From: Betaproteobacteria bacterium
Lineage (GTDB): Bacteria > Pseudomonadota > Gammaproteobacteria > Burkholderiales > Usitatibacteraceae
Direction of reading: 5' to 3'
Assembly: GCA_016791265.1 (NCBI GenBank)
Contig: JAEUMY010000010.1
Coordinates: 186,001-250,000, forward strand
Length of the DNA: 64,000 nt
Part shown: piece after piece, positions 34,485 through 43,366 of the stretch
Layout of the letters: every line of letters begins with the position of its first letter
Numbering within the stretch: position 1 is the stretch's first letter
Program-made: the position numbers and the translations under genes
The notes under the pieces: model-generated
Told to the model about the DNA's origin: nothing
Databases searched by the model: none
What the model saw: only the letters and a program-made list of their open reading frames with translations

Positions 34485-35135
34485 ATGTATTCCCGTGTAC
34501 GCCTGCTCGCCCTGCTTTGCATCGCCCTGCTTGGCGGCGCCGCACGCGCCGCGACCGTCGACGTGCGCGTCACCGATGCGCAAGGCAAGCCGGTGGCGGA
34601 GGCGGTGGTGTATCTCGAGTCCGCAACCCGGCCCGCGCACCGCCCGCGTTCCAAGAGCCCCGTCGCCGTCGCGCAGGCCGACCGCGAGTTCGTGCCGTAT
34701 GTGACGCCGGTGCTGGCCGGCACGGCGGTGAGCTTTCCCAATCGCGATCCGATGCGTCATCACGTGTACTCCTTCTCGCCGGCCAAGACCTTCGAGATCA
34801 AACTGTATCGCGGCGATTCGCCGTCGCGCATCGTCTTCGACACGCCGGGCGTCGTGGCGCTGGGCTGCAATATCCACGACTGGATGCTGGGCTACCTGCT
34901 GGTGCTGGAGACGCCGCTCTTCGACAAGACCAATGCGGACGGGCGCGCGCGCATCGAGGACGTGGCGCCAGGCGAATATTCGCTGAAGTTGTGGCATCCC
35001 GACCAGCGCGCCGCATTCCCTGCGCGCACCCTGCGGGTCACGGCGAGCAATGCCAGCGAAGACGCGAAGTTCGACGTGGGCCCGCGCCCGCGGCGCTTCA
35101 AGCCACCGCACGATCCGTCGCGCTATCGCGAGTAG
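34485..35135 (+). CDS. cupredoxin-like periplasmic protein (annotated elsewhere as methylamine utilization protein)
   Basis: 216 aa. Signal peptide to about residue 22 (GGAARAAT). A cupredoxin-type fold follows: AGTAVSFPNRDPMRHHVYSFSPAKTFE gives a His ligand, and VVALGCNIHDWMLGYLLV gives the Cys-x-x-His-x-x-x-Met-like cluster of a type-1 copper site. After it comes a carboxypeptidase-regulatory-like segment (GRARIEDVAPGEYSLKLWHPD). Likely a small electron carrier or copper binder. Palindrome copy at 34972 encodes EYS. Divergent from the porin gene. Confidence 0.8.
   Translation: MYSRVRLLALLCIALLGGAARAATVDVRVTDAQGKPVAEAVVYLESATRPAHRPRSKSPVAVAQADREFVPYVTPVLAGTAVSFPNRDPMRHHVYSFSPAKTFEIKLYRGDSPSRIVFDTPGVVALGCNIHDWMLGYLLVLETPLFDKTNADGRARIEDVAPGEYSLKLWHPDQRAAFPARTLRVTASNASEDAKFDVGPRPRRFKPPHDPSRYRE
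34972..34983. repeat. GCGAATATTCGC palindrome, exact, inside CDS
   Basis: Exact copy in the cupredoxin-like gene, read as G-E-Y-S-L, i.e. the third reading frame. Confidence 0.9.
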
Positions 35136-35146
35136 CGTGCCGCGCT

Positions 35147-36049
35147 TCAATCCCCCGCCGCCACGCCCGCACTCTTCAACACCGCATCGCGCACCCACGC
35201 AACCTCCTCCGTCACCTCATTCCTCGCCATGAGGAAATAAGGGTGCGGCGTCGGCAGCGCGGGGCCGGGCAGCGCGACCAGCGCACCCTGGCGCACGGCA
35301 TCGACGCACAAATCTTCAGGCAGCAGCGCGACACCCGCGCCTTGCATGCACGCGCTGGCCGCGAGGTGGGCGAGGTTGAAGTGCAGGCCCGGCAGCAAGC
35401 CGCGGGTCTCGACCCCGGCGGCCTCGAACCAATCGTCGAAACCCGGTGAAGGCCATCCCCGATCCTCGATGCTGATGTGCAGGAGCGGCTGCGCGACGAG
35501 GTCCGCCGGCGCGATGCGCGAAAGCCGACCGATGAACGAGGGCGCGGCATAGGCCCGGAACGGTCGCGAGAGCAGTTGCACCTGGGCGTGGCCTGGCAGC
35601 TCGGCGCGCTGGAAGTAGATGGCGATGTCAGCGCCGAGCCGGCCGGTCGCGCGGTGCTCGGCGGCGGTGACGCGTATTTCGATGTCCGACTGCTGGCGAT
35701 TCAGCGCCACCACGCGTGGCACCAGCCACATGGCCGCGACACTGAATTGCGCGCGAATGGAGACCACGACGCGCTCACGATGGTCGCGCACGGCGCGGCT
35801 GGTCGCGACCAGGCGCTCGAACACATCCTGAATGCGCAGCGCGTAGTCACGCCCGGCGGCGGTGAGCGACACGCCGTTGGCGGTGCGTGCGAAGAGCGGC
35901 ACACCCAGCCAGTGTTCCAGTTGCTTCACCTGATGACTGATCGCGGCGGCGGTGACGTGCAGCTCGTTGGCGGCCCGCGCGAAACTCATATGCCGGGCAG
36001 CCGCCTCGAATGCGCGGAGCGCCGGCAAGGGGGGAATGCGTTTGTTCAT
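35147..36049 (-). CDS. LysR family transcriptional regulator, GcvA-like
   Basis: 300 aa. Winged helix-turn-helix at residues 5-65 (LPALRAFEAAARHMSFARAANELHVTAAAISHQVKQLE), then the periplasmic-binding-like effector domain with GRLGADIAIYFQRAELPG and a closing GVALLPEDLCVDAVRQGALVAL. This resembles the GcvA/AmpR branch. An ATG four codons upstream (36061) is an alternative start. It diverges from the DoxX-lipoprotein unit, the usual sign that a LysR protein controls its neighbour. Confidence 0.9.
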   Translation of the reverse strand: MNKRIPPLPALRAFEAAARHMSFARAANELHVTAAAISHQVKQLEHWLGVPLFARTANGVSLTAAGRDYALRIQDVFERLVATSRAVRDHRERVVVSIRAQFSVAAMWLVPRVVALNRQQSDIEIRVTAAEHRATGRLGADIAIYFQRAELPGHAQVQLLSRPFRAYAAPSFIGRLSRIAPADLVAQPLLHISIEDRGWPSPGFDDWFEAAGVETRGLLPGLHFNLAHLAASACMQGAGVALLPEDLCVDAVRQGALVALPGPALPTPHPYFLMARNEVTEEVAWVRDAVLKSAGVAAGD

Positions 36050-36160
36050 GGAGACGCTCACAATGATGAGTGAATTGCCAACCGCCCGGCGCGCCTGATA
36101 GCCTTCAATTCACTAAGCCTGAGGCCACACACTTTCCGTTTGCCCCAGCGGGCGGGCGCA

Positions 36161-36172
36161 GCGAATATTCGC
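36161..36172. repeat. GCGAATATTCGC palindrome, exact, divergent promoter region
   Basis: Exact copy between the LysR and DoxX starts, 34 bases before the DoxX ATG; 14-bp palindrome with its flanks (A...T). It lies where a divergent operator would be, but is unlikely to be the LysR box given the copies elsewhere. Confidence 0.9.
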
Positions 36173-36206
36173 TCCAGGCAACCCCGAGACCTAACAGGAG
36201 TATGCC

Positions 36207-36677
36207 ATGTCAACAGAAATCCAATCCCCGAAACCCTCTGCTTCGTCCCCCACCTCCCCGCTCAATCCACTCGCGCTCTCCGTCGAACACCGCGCGCGCA
36301 TCGGCTGGACCACGCTACGCCTCGTCGTGGCCGGCATCATCGCGGCGCACGGCTGGGCGCGCTGGTGGGCGGGTGGCGTGGTGCCATTCGGCACCTGGCT
36401 GGACAGTCAGGGCTGGCCGGCCGGTCTCGCCATCGCCGTCACGATCACCGCGCTGGAAATCGCGGGCTCGGCGCTGTTGGCCTGGGGCCGCTGGGTCTTG
36501 CCGCTCTGCATCGCGTTCTCGGCGATTTACGCGATGGGCATCGTGCTGGTCCATGCCAAGGCGGGTTGGTTCGTGGTCGGTCTCGGGCGCAATGGCGCGG
36601 AGTTCTCCGTGCTGCTGATCACCTGTCTCGCCACTTTGGCCTTGCAACATCCACCCAAAACCACGGAGTCTCGATGA
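36207..36677 (+). CDS. DoxX family membrane protein
   Basis: 156 aa with four membrane helices: TTLRLVVAGIIAAHGWARWW, GLAIAVTITALEIAGSALLAWG, VLPLCIAFSAIYAMGIVLV and EFSVLLITCLATLAL. HGWARW and the GWFVVG loop before the last helix are DoxX features. AACAGGAG before the ATG fixes the start. Its TGA overlaps the next ATG, forming a two-gene unit opposite LysR. DoxX proteins are tied to quinone or thiosulfate redox, but the role here is open. Confidence 0.87.
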   Translation: MSTEIQSPKPSASSPTSPLNPLALSVEHRARIGWTTLRLVVAGIIAAHGWARWWAGGVVPFGTWLDSQGWPAGLAIAVTITALEIAGSALLAWGRWVLPLCIAFSAIYAMGIVLVHAKAGWFVVGLGRNGAEFSVLLITCLATLALQHPPKTTESR

Positions 36678-36967
36678 AGTCCCTTTCCCGAATCGCGTCC
36701 ACCCTGATCGTTGTCGCGTGTCTCGCCGGTTGCGCAACCGTCGCTGGCGGCACCAACATGCTCACCGACGAGCGAATCGTCGCGGAGTCCGCCGGCGCGC
36801 TGGGCCTGGCACCGTCCGACCTGGCCCTGCTCTCGCGCCGCACTGCCGGCACCAACACCTACGCCACCCTGCGGGGGAAGGACAAGGCCGAATACGCCTG
36901 CGTCATCAATGGCGGCAACCTGCTCTCGTTCGGCATGGTGAATCCGCCCACGTGCTCGCGGCGCTGA
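36674..36967 (+). CDS. small lipoprotein
   Basis: 97 aa. Lipobox LAGC (Cys20) after MKSLSRIASTLIVVA. The remainder (AGALGLAPSDLALLSRRTAGTNTYATLRGKDKAEYACVINGG) is a small soluble domain with two cysteines. Translationally coupled (ATGA) to DoxX. No family recognised. Confidence 0.75.
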   Translation: MKSLSRIASTLIVVACLAGCATVAGGTNMLTDERIVAESAGALGLAPSDLALLSRRTAGTNTYATLRGKDKAEYACVINGGNLLSFGMVNPPTCSRR

Positions 36968-37126
36968 GTGACCAAGATGCCATTCAATTGACTCCCGTCG
37001 TCACCAGACTCGGAACAATGGCTCCATCCGGTTGAACAAGCATGGCACGGGGAATACCCGCCAAGCGTCCCGGAGCACGCATCTCCGAGCGAGCGCGCAC
37101 GGCGCGCCAAGGATTGTTCATCGCCC

Positions 37127-37551
37127 ATGAATTCGACCAACAGGTTCACTGCCCACCTGCCGTGGCTCACACTTGATCAGGCGCTGCTGCTCTTGCGCGT
37201 CGCGGTCGCCATTTTCTTCATGGCCCACGCCATCGTTCGCATGGTGAATGGCAGCATGCCGCGCTTCGGACTGTTCCGGAATCACGGGGGCTACCCTGGG
37301 GGCAGGCATGGGTCTGGCTGATCACGTTGTGGGAGCTTGCGGCCGGGACGCTCATGGCGCTCGGTCGTTGCGTGCGCATCTGCGCGGCGGGGCTGCTGGC
37401 CATCGCTGTCGGGGGCATCGCGCTGCTTCACGCCCGGCTGGGTTGGTTCGTCGGCGAGCACGGCATCGGCGGCATGGAGTACAGTCTCTGCCTTTCATTT
37501 GCGCTGCTTGTCATCATGGCAGGGGATCGTGAAGGCCGTCCGCGCCCATAA
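37127..37551 (+). pseudogene. DoxX family gene broken by a one-base frameshift
   Basis: Two frames together make one DoxX protein of about 141 aa. The first (37127-37321) gives MNSTNRFTAHLPWLTLDQ, a membrane helix and NGSMPRFGLFRNHGGY, then runs out of family sequence and stops. The second frame continues PWGQAWVWLITLWELAAGTLMALG, two more helices and GWFVGEHGIGGMEYSLCLSFALLVIMA. One extra C in the CCC run at 37294-37296 would restore PWGQAW after GGY. It is a diverged paralogue of the DoxX gene at 36207. Either a recent mutation or a sequencing error next to the run of G. Confidence 0.8.
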
Positions 37552-37582
37552 CACCCGTGCCAACCGACTTTTCGGAGAATTC

Positions 37583-39073
37583 GTGTACCGCCACTTTCTT
37601 GCCGTCATCCTCATCCTCGCCATTCCCCTGCTTGGCATCGTCACCAGTCAACTTGCGGGCGCTCGCATGGAGCGCAATTTCCAGAAGGAGCTTCAGCAAG
37701 ACGCCGCCACCGAACCCGCCGCCGCGAAAGCACTGCAGGACGGTGTCACCCTGAAAGCCTGGTGCCGCAGCGCCCTGGCCGATCCCGCCACCGAGCCGGA
37801 ACACGCCGCCGAATGCCGCAGCCTCGGTCGCATGGCCTGGCTGGGCGCGGGCAGCGTCTTCACCCTGCTGCTCGGCTTCGGGCTCCTGGGCGGCATCCTC
37901 TGGGCGGCGAAGGTGGCCGCGAATGACCGCGACAAGCTGTTGAAGCTCTTCGCGCCCGGCGTGCGCTATGTGCTGTTTGGCCTCTTCGCGCTCATCCTGC
38001 TGCAATCGCTCATCGGCTCCTACAGCCTCATCGCGCTGCAGGCCGCGTATCTGAAGCGCATCAACTGGACCATCCCGCTCCTCATACTCCTGGGAGGCGT
38101 GCTCGGCTCGTTCTTCATGCTGAAAGAAGGCCTCTCGGTGTTCAAGCGCGTTGAGACGGAGGTGGTGGGCATCGCGCTTTTGCCGAAGGACCAGACGGTG
38201 CTCTGGCAGTTCATCGAGCGCATCGCGAAGCGGCTCAAAGCCACACCGCCCAAGAACCTGATCGTCGGACTTGAACCCACGTTCTATGTCACCAGCGCGG
38301 ATGTGAAGGTGCAGCCCAAGGGTTTCAGCCATCGTGGCGAAACGCTGTATCTGTCGCTGCCGCTGATGCGCATCCTGTCGCTGCCGGAGCTCGCCGCCGT
38401 CATCGGTCACGAGCTGGGCCATTTCCGTGGCGAGGACACCAAGTTCTCCATGGAGTTCTATCCCGTCTACGCCGGCTCGGCGCGCGCGCTGGAATCGCTG
38501 CAAAGCGGCGATGACTCCATCGCCACCAAGGCCGCGCTGTTTCCCGCCATGGCCATCCTCGCGCTTTTCTTCGACCGCTTCGCCGTGGCGGAGAGCGCCA
38601 TCGGCCGCGCGCGCGAGCTGGAGGCGGACAAGGCCGGCGCCTCGGTCGCCTCGCCCATGGCCATCGCGCTGTCGCTGTTGAAAATCGGCGCCTACGCGCC
38701 GCTCTGGGAGAAATTGCAGGACGACCTTTTCACCGCCGCCGAAGAGGGCAAGCCGCTCGCCAACGCCAGCAAGCGCTTCGTCGAAGAGGCCGTGCAATCG
38801 ACGACGAAGGTGAAACCGAGCGCGCTGGCCATCGTCGCGTCGGAATCGCTGCCTCATCCCACTGACAGCCACCCACCGACCGAAGAGCGCATCGAGTCGC
38901 TCGGCCTCAAGTTCTCCGACGTGCAGAAGCAGTCACTGGCCGTGGATCCCGCGACCGCCTCTTCACGCCTGATCGCCGGGCTGGAGGTCATCGAGGAAAA
39001 GTTGACCGAGATGGAGCTCGCCGCCATCAGGACGTGGATGGCGCGGCGGGACGACGATGACGACGAGGATTGA
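37583..39073 (+). CDS. M48 family zinc metallopeptidase, membrane-bound
   Basis: 496 aa. Membrane helices at the N-terminus (FLAVILILAIPLLGIVTSQL), near 80-105, and twice between 120 and 180. The zinc site is HELGH (His276, His280) in ELAAVIGHELGHFRGED, with ELEADKAG (345-352) providing the third, glutamate ligand. HtpX/Ste24-type proteases of this sort clear misfolded membrane proteins. The start is GTG 37583, chosen for GGAGA at 37574-37578; it lies 32 bases past the broken DoxX gene. The acidic tail (DDDDDED) is unusual. Confidence 0.88.
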   Translation: MYRHFLAVILILAIPLLGIVTSQLAGARMERNFQKELQQDAATEPAAAKALQDGVTLKAWCRSALADPATEPEHAAECRSLGRMAWLGAGSVFTLLLGFGLLGGILWAAKVAANDRDKLLKLFAPGVRYVLFGLFALILLQSLIGSYSLIALQAAYLKRINWTIPLLILLGGVLGSFFMLKEGLSVFKRVETEVVGIALLPKDQTVLWQFIERIAKRLKATPPKNLIVGLEPTFYVTSADVKVQPKGFSHRGETLYLSLPLMRILSLPELAAVIGHELGHFRGEDTKFSMEFYPVYAGSARALESLQSGDDSIATKAALFPAMAILALFFDRFAVAESAIGRARELEADKAGASVASPMAIALSLLKIGAYAPLWEKLQDDLFTAAEEGKPLANASKRFVEEAVQSTTKVKPSALAIVASESLPHPTDSHPPTEERIESLGLKFSDVQKQSLAVDPATASSRLIAGLEVIEEKLTEMELAAIRTWMARRDDDDDED

Positions 39074-39131
39074 GAGTTCGCCGTTCTCGCACGGCTGGAT
39101 GGGAAGCGGCAGTGCGGCTAAGACTAAGACC

Positions 39132-39220
39132 AAGCGAAGTGTACTGACACCTCGCTTGGACGCCAAAGGCGGTCCCGAAGGGATTCAGAATTCGACAAAC
39201 GAATTCTGAACAATGTTCGC
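39132..39220 (+). repeat. structured intergenic element, copy B
   Basis: Same plan as 14651-14740. Hairpin 1: AAGCGAAGTGT (39132-39142) pairs with ACACCTCGCTT (39147-39157) with one mismatch. Hairpin 2: GGACGCC, loop AAA, GGCGGTCC (39158-39175), then CCGAAGGGATT. Hairpin 3: 39184-39194 pairs perfectly with 39200-39210 but shares almost no sequence with copy A's third hairpin. It ends in CAATGTTCGC. Lies between the M48 peptidase and the 3' end of the next hydrolase. Confidence 0.7.
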
Positions 39221-39257
39221 GCTGCCGTGAACGCGCCGGCTCGGCGCGCCCTGGCGG

Positions 39258-41000
39258 CTACTTGATCTTCTTCGCCGGCATCTCACGTCCGTTCTGCGTC
39301 AATACCAGGCCGGTGGCCTTGCCGTCGGCATCTTTCTGAAACGTGATCTCGGCGTTGATGACCTTCACAAAGAATTTCGTATCGCTCTCGGCGAAGATTT
39401 CGACCTGCCCCTGATTGGTGGCCTGACTCAAGTAGCGGTCACCGTCACGGCTGATGGTGAGGATGAAGTTGGGCGCCAGCTGATACTCGCCCGTCAGCAC
39501 ATCGAAGTCTTTCTGCGCGAGGACGATGCTCTTCTTCTGGGCCGGCTTGTCGCCCGTGCGCGGATTGATCTCCTCCTTGCCGCTGGTGTCCAGCACCACC
39601 ATGTGTTTCACCTTGCCGTCGTCACCTTTCACGAAGCGAAAGCGGGTGTGCGAGAAGTCCGGCAGGAAAAACTCGTTCTCGGCATAGGGCGCCATGGGCA
39701 CGCGGCCGCCGCCTCGCTGCAGGGTGAGTTGCTCGCCGTCGCGCACGACGATGCGATTCTCCTTGTCGTCAACGCGGTAGGTGCCCTCGAACGCATCCAG
39801 CGCCAGGGCGGCGAGCTTGATTGGCGTTGGCGTCGTCAGCGGCTTGCCCAACGCGATGGCGGTCACGCGCTCGGCGTGATACTCCGAGGTGGGCCGCCCG
39901 CCGATGCGATTGGTCAGCACGGCGACAAACACGCGGCTTGCCGGCAGACGCATGCCCTGCCCATGAAAGCCGTTGATGGCACCGCCGTGTTCGATGAGGT
40001 CCTCGCCCAGGAACTTGCGGAGCTGCCAGCCGTAGCCATAGTCGGTCGGCTTGCCGTTATTGAGCGCATAAGGCGTGAACGCCCGCTTCCAGGTTGCGGA
40101 CTTCACCAACTTGCCCGCCGTGATGGCCGCATCCCAGCGCGCCAAATCGTCGACCGTCGAGACCAGCGACCCCGCCGCGTAGGGTTGGGTCATGCTCATC
40201 GGCGCAGCGGGCGTGTACCCGTCGCGGCCGCGGCCATAGCCGGGAATGCGCTTCACGCCATTGCGCTCGAAGCCTTCGAACGCGGTGTGGGCCATGCCGA
40301 GCGGCTCGAACATCCGCTTGGCGACGAACTCGGCGTAGCTCATGCCCGACACCTTCTCGATGATGACACCGAGCAGAAAGTAGCCCGAGTTGTTGTACAG
40401 AAAGCGCTCGCCGGGATCGAAGTCCATCTTCTCGTTTTTGAAGAAGTCCACGACATCCAGCGGCTTCATGTCCTTGTTGATGATGCTGCGGAAGTCCGGC
40501 ATGCCGGTGTAGCTCCTGATGCCTGACGTGTGGGTGAGGAGATGTTCAACCGTGATCTTTTTGCCCTGCGTCGGATAGTCGGGCAGAAATTTCGTGATCT
40601 CGTCCTTCACCGAAAGCTTGCCTTCTTCCTCCAGCATCAGAATGGCGACCGCCGTGAATTGCTTGGTGATGGAGCCGATGCGGAACACGTCGCCGGGCTG
40701 GATGGCGATTTTCTTTTCCACGTCCGCCATGCCATAGCCCTTGCGGAGCACCGTCTTGCCATCCTTGACCACGATCACGGCCGCACCTGGCTCGTCGGAC
40801 TTGAAGGTCGCGGCCAGCACGGTGTCGATCTGGCGAGCGATGTCGCCTTCGACGACAACGGTCGATGCGGTGGCGCGCGAGGCATCAGCGAAGCTGACGG
40901 CAGGCTGGGCGGCAGCGAGCGCCAATGCGGCAACCAGCAACGCGGGCAACAGGCGGAGCTTGAGGGAACGGATAGGCTGTCTGACGGGGATCGACTGCAT
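39258..41000 (-). CDS. secreted beta-lactamase-fold serine hydrolase
   Basis: 580 aa. Signal peptide to about residue 39. Catalytic motifs: Ser110-I-T-Lys113, Tyr202-N-Asn204 in RFLYNNSGY, and His338-G-Gly340. Residues about 440-580 form a beta-rich extension (FEGTYRVDDKENRIVVRDGEQL and TGEYQLAPNFILTISRDGD), the DUF3471-like domain common in such proteins. These enzymes are usually D-amino-acid peptidases or esterases and not antibiotic-degrading. Start at 41000, the signal-peptide methionine. Differs well from the copy at 13039, so not a recent duplicate. Confidence 0.88.
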   Translation of the reverse strand: MQSIPVRQPIRSLKLRLLPALLVAALALAAAQPAVSFADASRATASTVVVEGDIARQIDTVLAATFKSDEPGAAVIVVKDGKTVLRKGYGMADVEKKIAIQPGDVFRIGSITKQFTAVAILMLEEEGKLSVKDEITKFLPDYPTQGKKITVEHLLTHTSGIRSYTGMPDFRSIINKDMKPLDVVDFFKNEKMDFDPGERFLYNNSGYFLLGVIIEKVSGMSYAEFVAKRMFEPLGMAHTAFEGFERNGVKRIPGYGRGRDGYTPAAPMSMTQPYAAGSLVSTVDDLARWDAAITAGKLVKSATWKRAFTPYALNNGKPTDYGYGWQLRKFLGEDLIEHGGAINGFHGQGMRLPASRVFVAVLTNRIGGRPTSEYHAERVTAIALGKPLTTPTPIKLAALALDAFEGTYRVDDKENRIVVRDGEQLTLQRGGGRVPMAPYAENEFFLPDFSHTRFRFVKGDDGKVKHMVVLDTSGKEEINPRTGDKPAQKKSIVLAQKDFDVLTGEYQLAPNFILTISRDGDRYLSQATNQGQVEIFAESDTKFFVKVINAEITFQKDADGKATGLVLTQNGREMPAKKIK

Positions 41001-41160
41001 GGGAAAGAACCTCTTGTTGACGGGGTTGGATGGATTCGGCGGAAGAAATAGTCGCGGCATTCTGCCCCGTGGACCGCGTCGTTCGGGGACTCATGCGACG
41101 AAGTGCCGATCAGGGGCCATGAGTTGACGCCGGGATGGATCCCGGACGCCGGCGAACACC

Positions 41161-42057
41161 TCAGCCGCGCCGGCGCATCAGGACCATGCAACCGATCACG
41201 AAGAAGACCACGCACACGATGCTGCCCTCAGGCCCCTGCGCCCCACCTGTCAGCCAGTCTGGCCCCACAGGCTGCAGCGGCGCCAGCAACGCCGGAATGC
41301 CCACGTCCAGGCCGGTTAGCGGCAGCCCGAAGCCGACGGCGAGCAACCAGTTCCATCCCGAGTGCCATCCCATGACGCCTGCGATGTCGCGCGCACGCCA
41401 GGCCCAGAGCGCGCAGAACACGCCAAAAAGCAGCAGGCCGATGCTGACCAGTGCGGACTGTCCGCGACTGAAGTGGGCCAAGGCGAAGAGTGCCGAACTC
41501 ACCACCACCCCCGTCGCCACGTTGAACTTGCGCACCAACGACGAGAACAACCAGCCTCGGAACAGCAGCTCCTCCGCGCTGGCCTGCACAGCAAAGCCGA
41601 TCATGAGCGCGACAATCGGGAGCAGCGACGCCGGATCGTCCCAGGCTGAACTTGCTGTGCGCAGCGCAAAGCCACCGCTCAGGCTGGCGACAATCACGAC
41701 CAGCAACAGCGTGAACAAGCCCACCAGCCAGCCGCGTGCGAAGGATCGCAATGCCCGGCGTGGCGAAGCGAGCCCGAGGTTGGCAAGCGCGCCGCGTTCG
41801 ACGGTCCACACCCAAGCAAGCAGCATCAGCGCCAACAGGCTGAACGGCACCAACGTGAAAGCGACCAGTCCCCAGATATCGACCGGATTGCCTTTTGGAT
41901 CAAGGCGAACAATGCTGCCGAGCCCCAGGTCCCCCAGCAACGCGCTGGCGATCACCAACGCCAACGCGGCAACCGGCGTGAGCACGCCCGGCATGAGCCA
42001 GCCGGCCGGCCCGGGTACCGGGTACAGCTCAGTCGTTTCCGGGCGGCCTGGGGCCAT
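41161..42057 (-). CDS. CPBP family intramembrane metalloprotease
   Basis: 298 aa with about eight membrane helices. CPBP motifs: ASAEELLFRGWLFSSLVRK (EExxxR), SSALFALAHFSRG (FxxxH) and GWHSGWNWLLAVGFG. It is the last gene of a four-gene run with a histidine kinase, a LytTR regulator and an NTF2-like protein, starting 3 bases after the latter's stop. That context suggests a role in a signalled envelope response. Substrate unknown. Confidence 0.88.
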   Translation of the reverse strand: MAPGRPETTELYPVPGPAGWLMPGVLTPVAALALVIASALLGDLGLGSIVRLDPKGNPVDIWGLVAFTLVPFSLLALMLLAWVWTVERGALANLGLASPRRALRSFARGWLVGLFTLLLVVIVASLSGGFALRTASSAWDDPASLLPIVALMIGFAVQASAEELLFRGWLFSSLVRKFNVATGVVVSSALFALAHFSRGQSALVSIGLLLFGVFCALWAWRARDIAGVMGWHSGWNWLLAVGFGLPLTGLDVGIPALLAPLQPVGPDWLTGGAQGPEGSIVCVVFFVIGCMVLMRRRG

Positions 42058-42060
42058 CGA

Positions 42061-42552
42061 TCAGTAGCCCCGATGGTCGTACGACAACACCGTGCGCAAC
42101 TTCCACTCGCCGCCCGTCTCCACCCACACCGAGGTGAAGCGCGCACGGCCCGTCGGGTATTCCGGCTTGCCCGGCTCGCGGATCCAGAACTCGTGATCGC
42201 CGTGATGGATGAGACCGTAGAGCTTGCCGTCTTTCTTCAGCGGGAACACCTTGCTGGACCCGGCGACGAGCTTGCGCAATGGCTTGCGATGGACCGGGGC
42301 GCAGATGTTTTTCGCAACTGCGGCCAGGAATGCATCGCGATCCTGCATGCCGCCCACGTCATGGTAGAACTCCAGCCGCGTGTCGATGAGCGTTTCCAAC
42401 ACACCCGGCTTGCACTCGTTGAAGGTCTCGTTGAAAAGTCTGGCATCCAGCGCCATGGCGCGGGCGAGCAACGGATCAGTCTCGGAAACCTGTGCCGAGG
42501 CAGTCGCCGCCAGCATCAGGCTTGCGACCAGCAGCAAATGGTGTTTCATCAT
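42061..42552 (-). CDS. secreted NTF2-like (DUF4440-type) protein
   Basis: 163 aa. Signal peptide to about residue 20 (AATASAQ). The rest is a single NTF2-like alpha+beta cone: LDARLFNETFNECKPGVLETLIDTRLEFYHDVGGMQDRDAFLAAVAKNIC, then GDHEFWIREPGKPEYPTGRARFTSVWVETGGEWKLRTVLSYDH. It begins 4 bases after the regulator's stop, in the middle of the kinase-regulator-protease operon. May bind a small ligand or act as an enzyme; unknown. Confidence 0.82.
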   Translation of the reverse strand: MMKHHLLLVASLMLAATASAQVSETDPLLARAMALDARLFNETFNECKPGVLETLIDTRLEFYHDVGGMQDRDAFLAAVAKNICAPVHRKPLRKLVAGSSKVFPLKKDGKLYGLIHHGDHEFWIREPGKPEYPTGRARFTSVWVETGGEWKLRTVLSYDHRGY

Positions 42553-42556
42553 TCCC

Positions 42557-43366
42557 TCACATGTTCTTGAAAAGCGGCATGAACGTGAGACTCACCGCCA
42601 GCGTTTCCGGCCGCTGCTTGAGCCTCAAGGTGCCGCGTCCGGATTCATCGCGCGTCACGGCCGCGACGGCGCGCAGGTTCACCACCGTCGCGCGATGCAC
42701 TTGCTTGAAGTAGGTCGGATTCAGCCGGCCCACGATGTCCTTCAGCGGTGTGCGGAGCAGCGCTTCGCCGTCGGCCGTCATCACCACCGTGTACTTGCTG
42801 TCCGACTGGAAGTAGATGACGTCGTCCACGGAGATCAGGCGCGTCTCCTTGCCCACGCTCGCGGTGATCCATTCCAGCGGCGGCTCTTCGACCCGCTTGT
42901 CGAGCGCACCGCCGAGCTTGCGCACCAGTGCGGCCAGGGCCACAGTGTCCGGCGGCTCGCTGCCCACGCGCTTCTTCAAGCGCTCGATGGTGGCGGCAAG
43001 ACGTTTTTCCTCGACCGGCTTCAACAGATAGTCGACCGCACCGGATTCAAAGGCGTTGAGCGCGTATTGGTCATAGGCGGTGACGAACACGACCTGGGTT
43101 TCCGGGCTCGTCTCAACCAGCGCCGTGGCCACTTCCAGCCCGGTCAGCCCCGGCATGCGGATATCGAGAAAGGCGATGGTCGGCTGATGCTCGCTGATGG
43201 CCGCGAGCGCGCTATTGCCATCGGCGCAGGTCGCCACGATCTCCAGCTCAGGCCACGCCGCACGCACCAGGCGCACGATGGCATCGCGAAAGATCTGCTC
43301 GTCTTCGGCAATGACGGCGGTGATGCGGCCGGAGGCTGTCTGGGTCGCAGCGGTGATTTCGCTCAT
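42557..43366 (-). CDS. LytTR family response regulator
   Basis: 269 aa. Receiver domain 15-130 with phosphoacceptor Asp68 in IAFLDIRMPG, and the Thr/Lys pair in FVTAYDQYALNAFESGAVDYLLKPVEE. The LytTR DNA-binding domain spans about 165-265 (SVDDVIYFQSDSKYTVVMTADGEALLRTPLKDIVGRL ... FKQVHRATVVNLRAV). Its ATG overlaps the kinase stop by 4 bases. It probably regulates its own operon; LytTR sites were not located. Confidence 0.93.
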   Translation of the reverse strand: MSEITAATQTASGRITAVIAEDEQIFRDAIVRLVRAAWPELEIVATCADGNSALAAISEHQPTIAFLDIRMPGLTGLEVATALVETSPETQVVFVTAYDQYALNAFESGAVDYLLKPVEEKRLAATIERLKKRVGSEPPDTVALAALVRKLGGALDKRVEEPPLEWITASVGKETRLISVDDVIYFQSDSKYTVVMTADGEALLRTPLKDIVGRLNPTYFKQVHRATVVNLRAVAAVTRDESGRGTLRLKQRPETLAVSLTFMPLFKNM

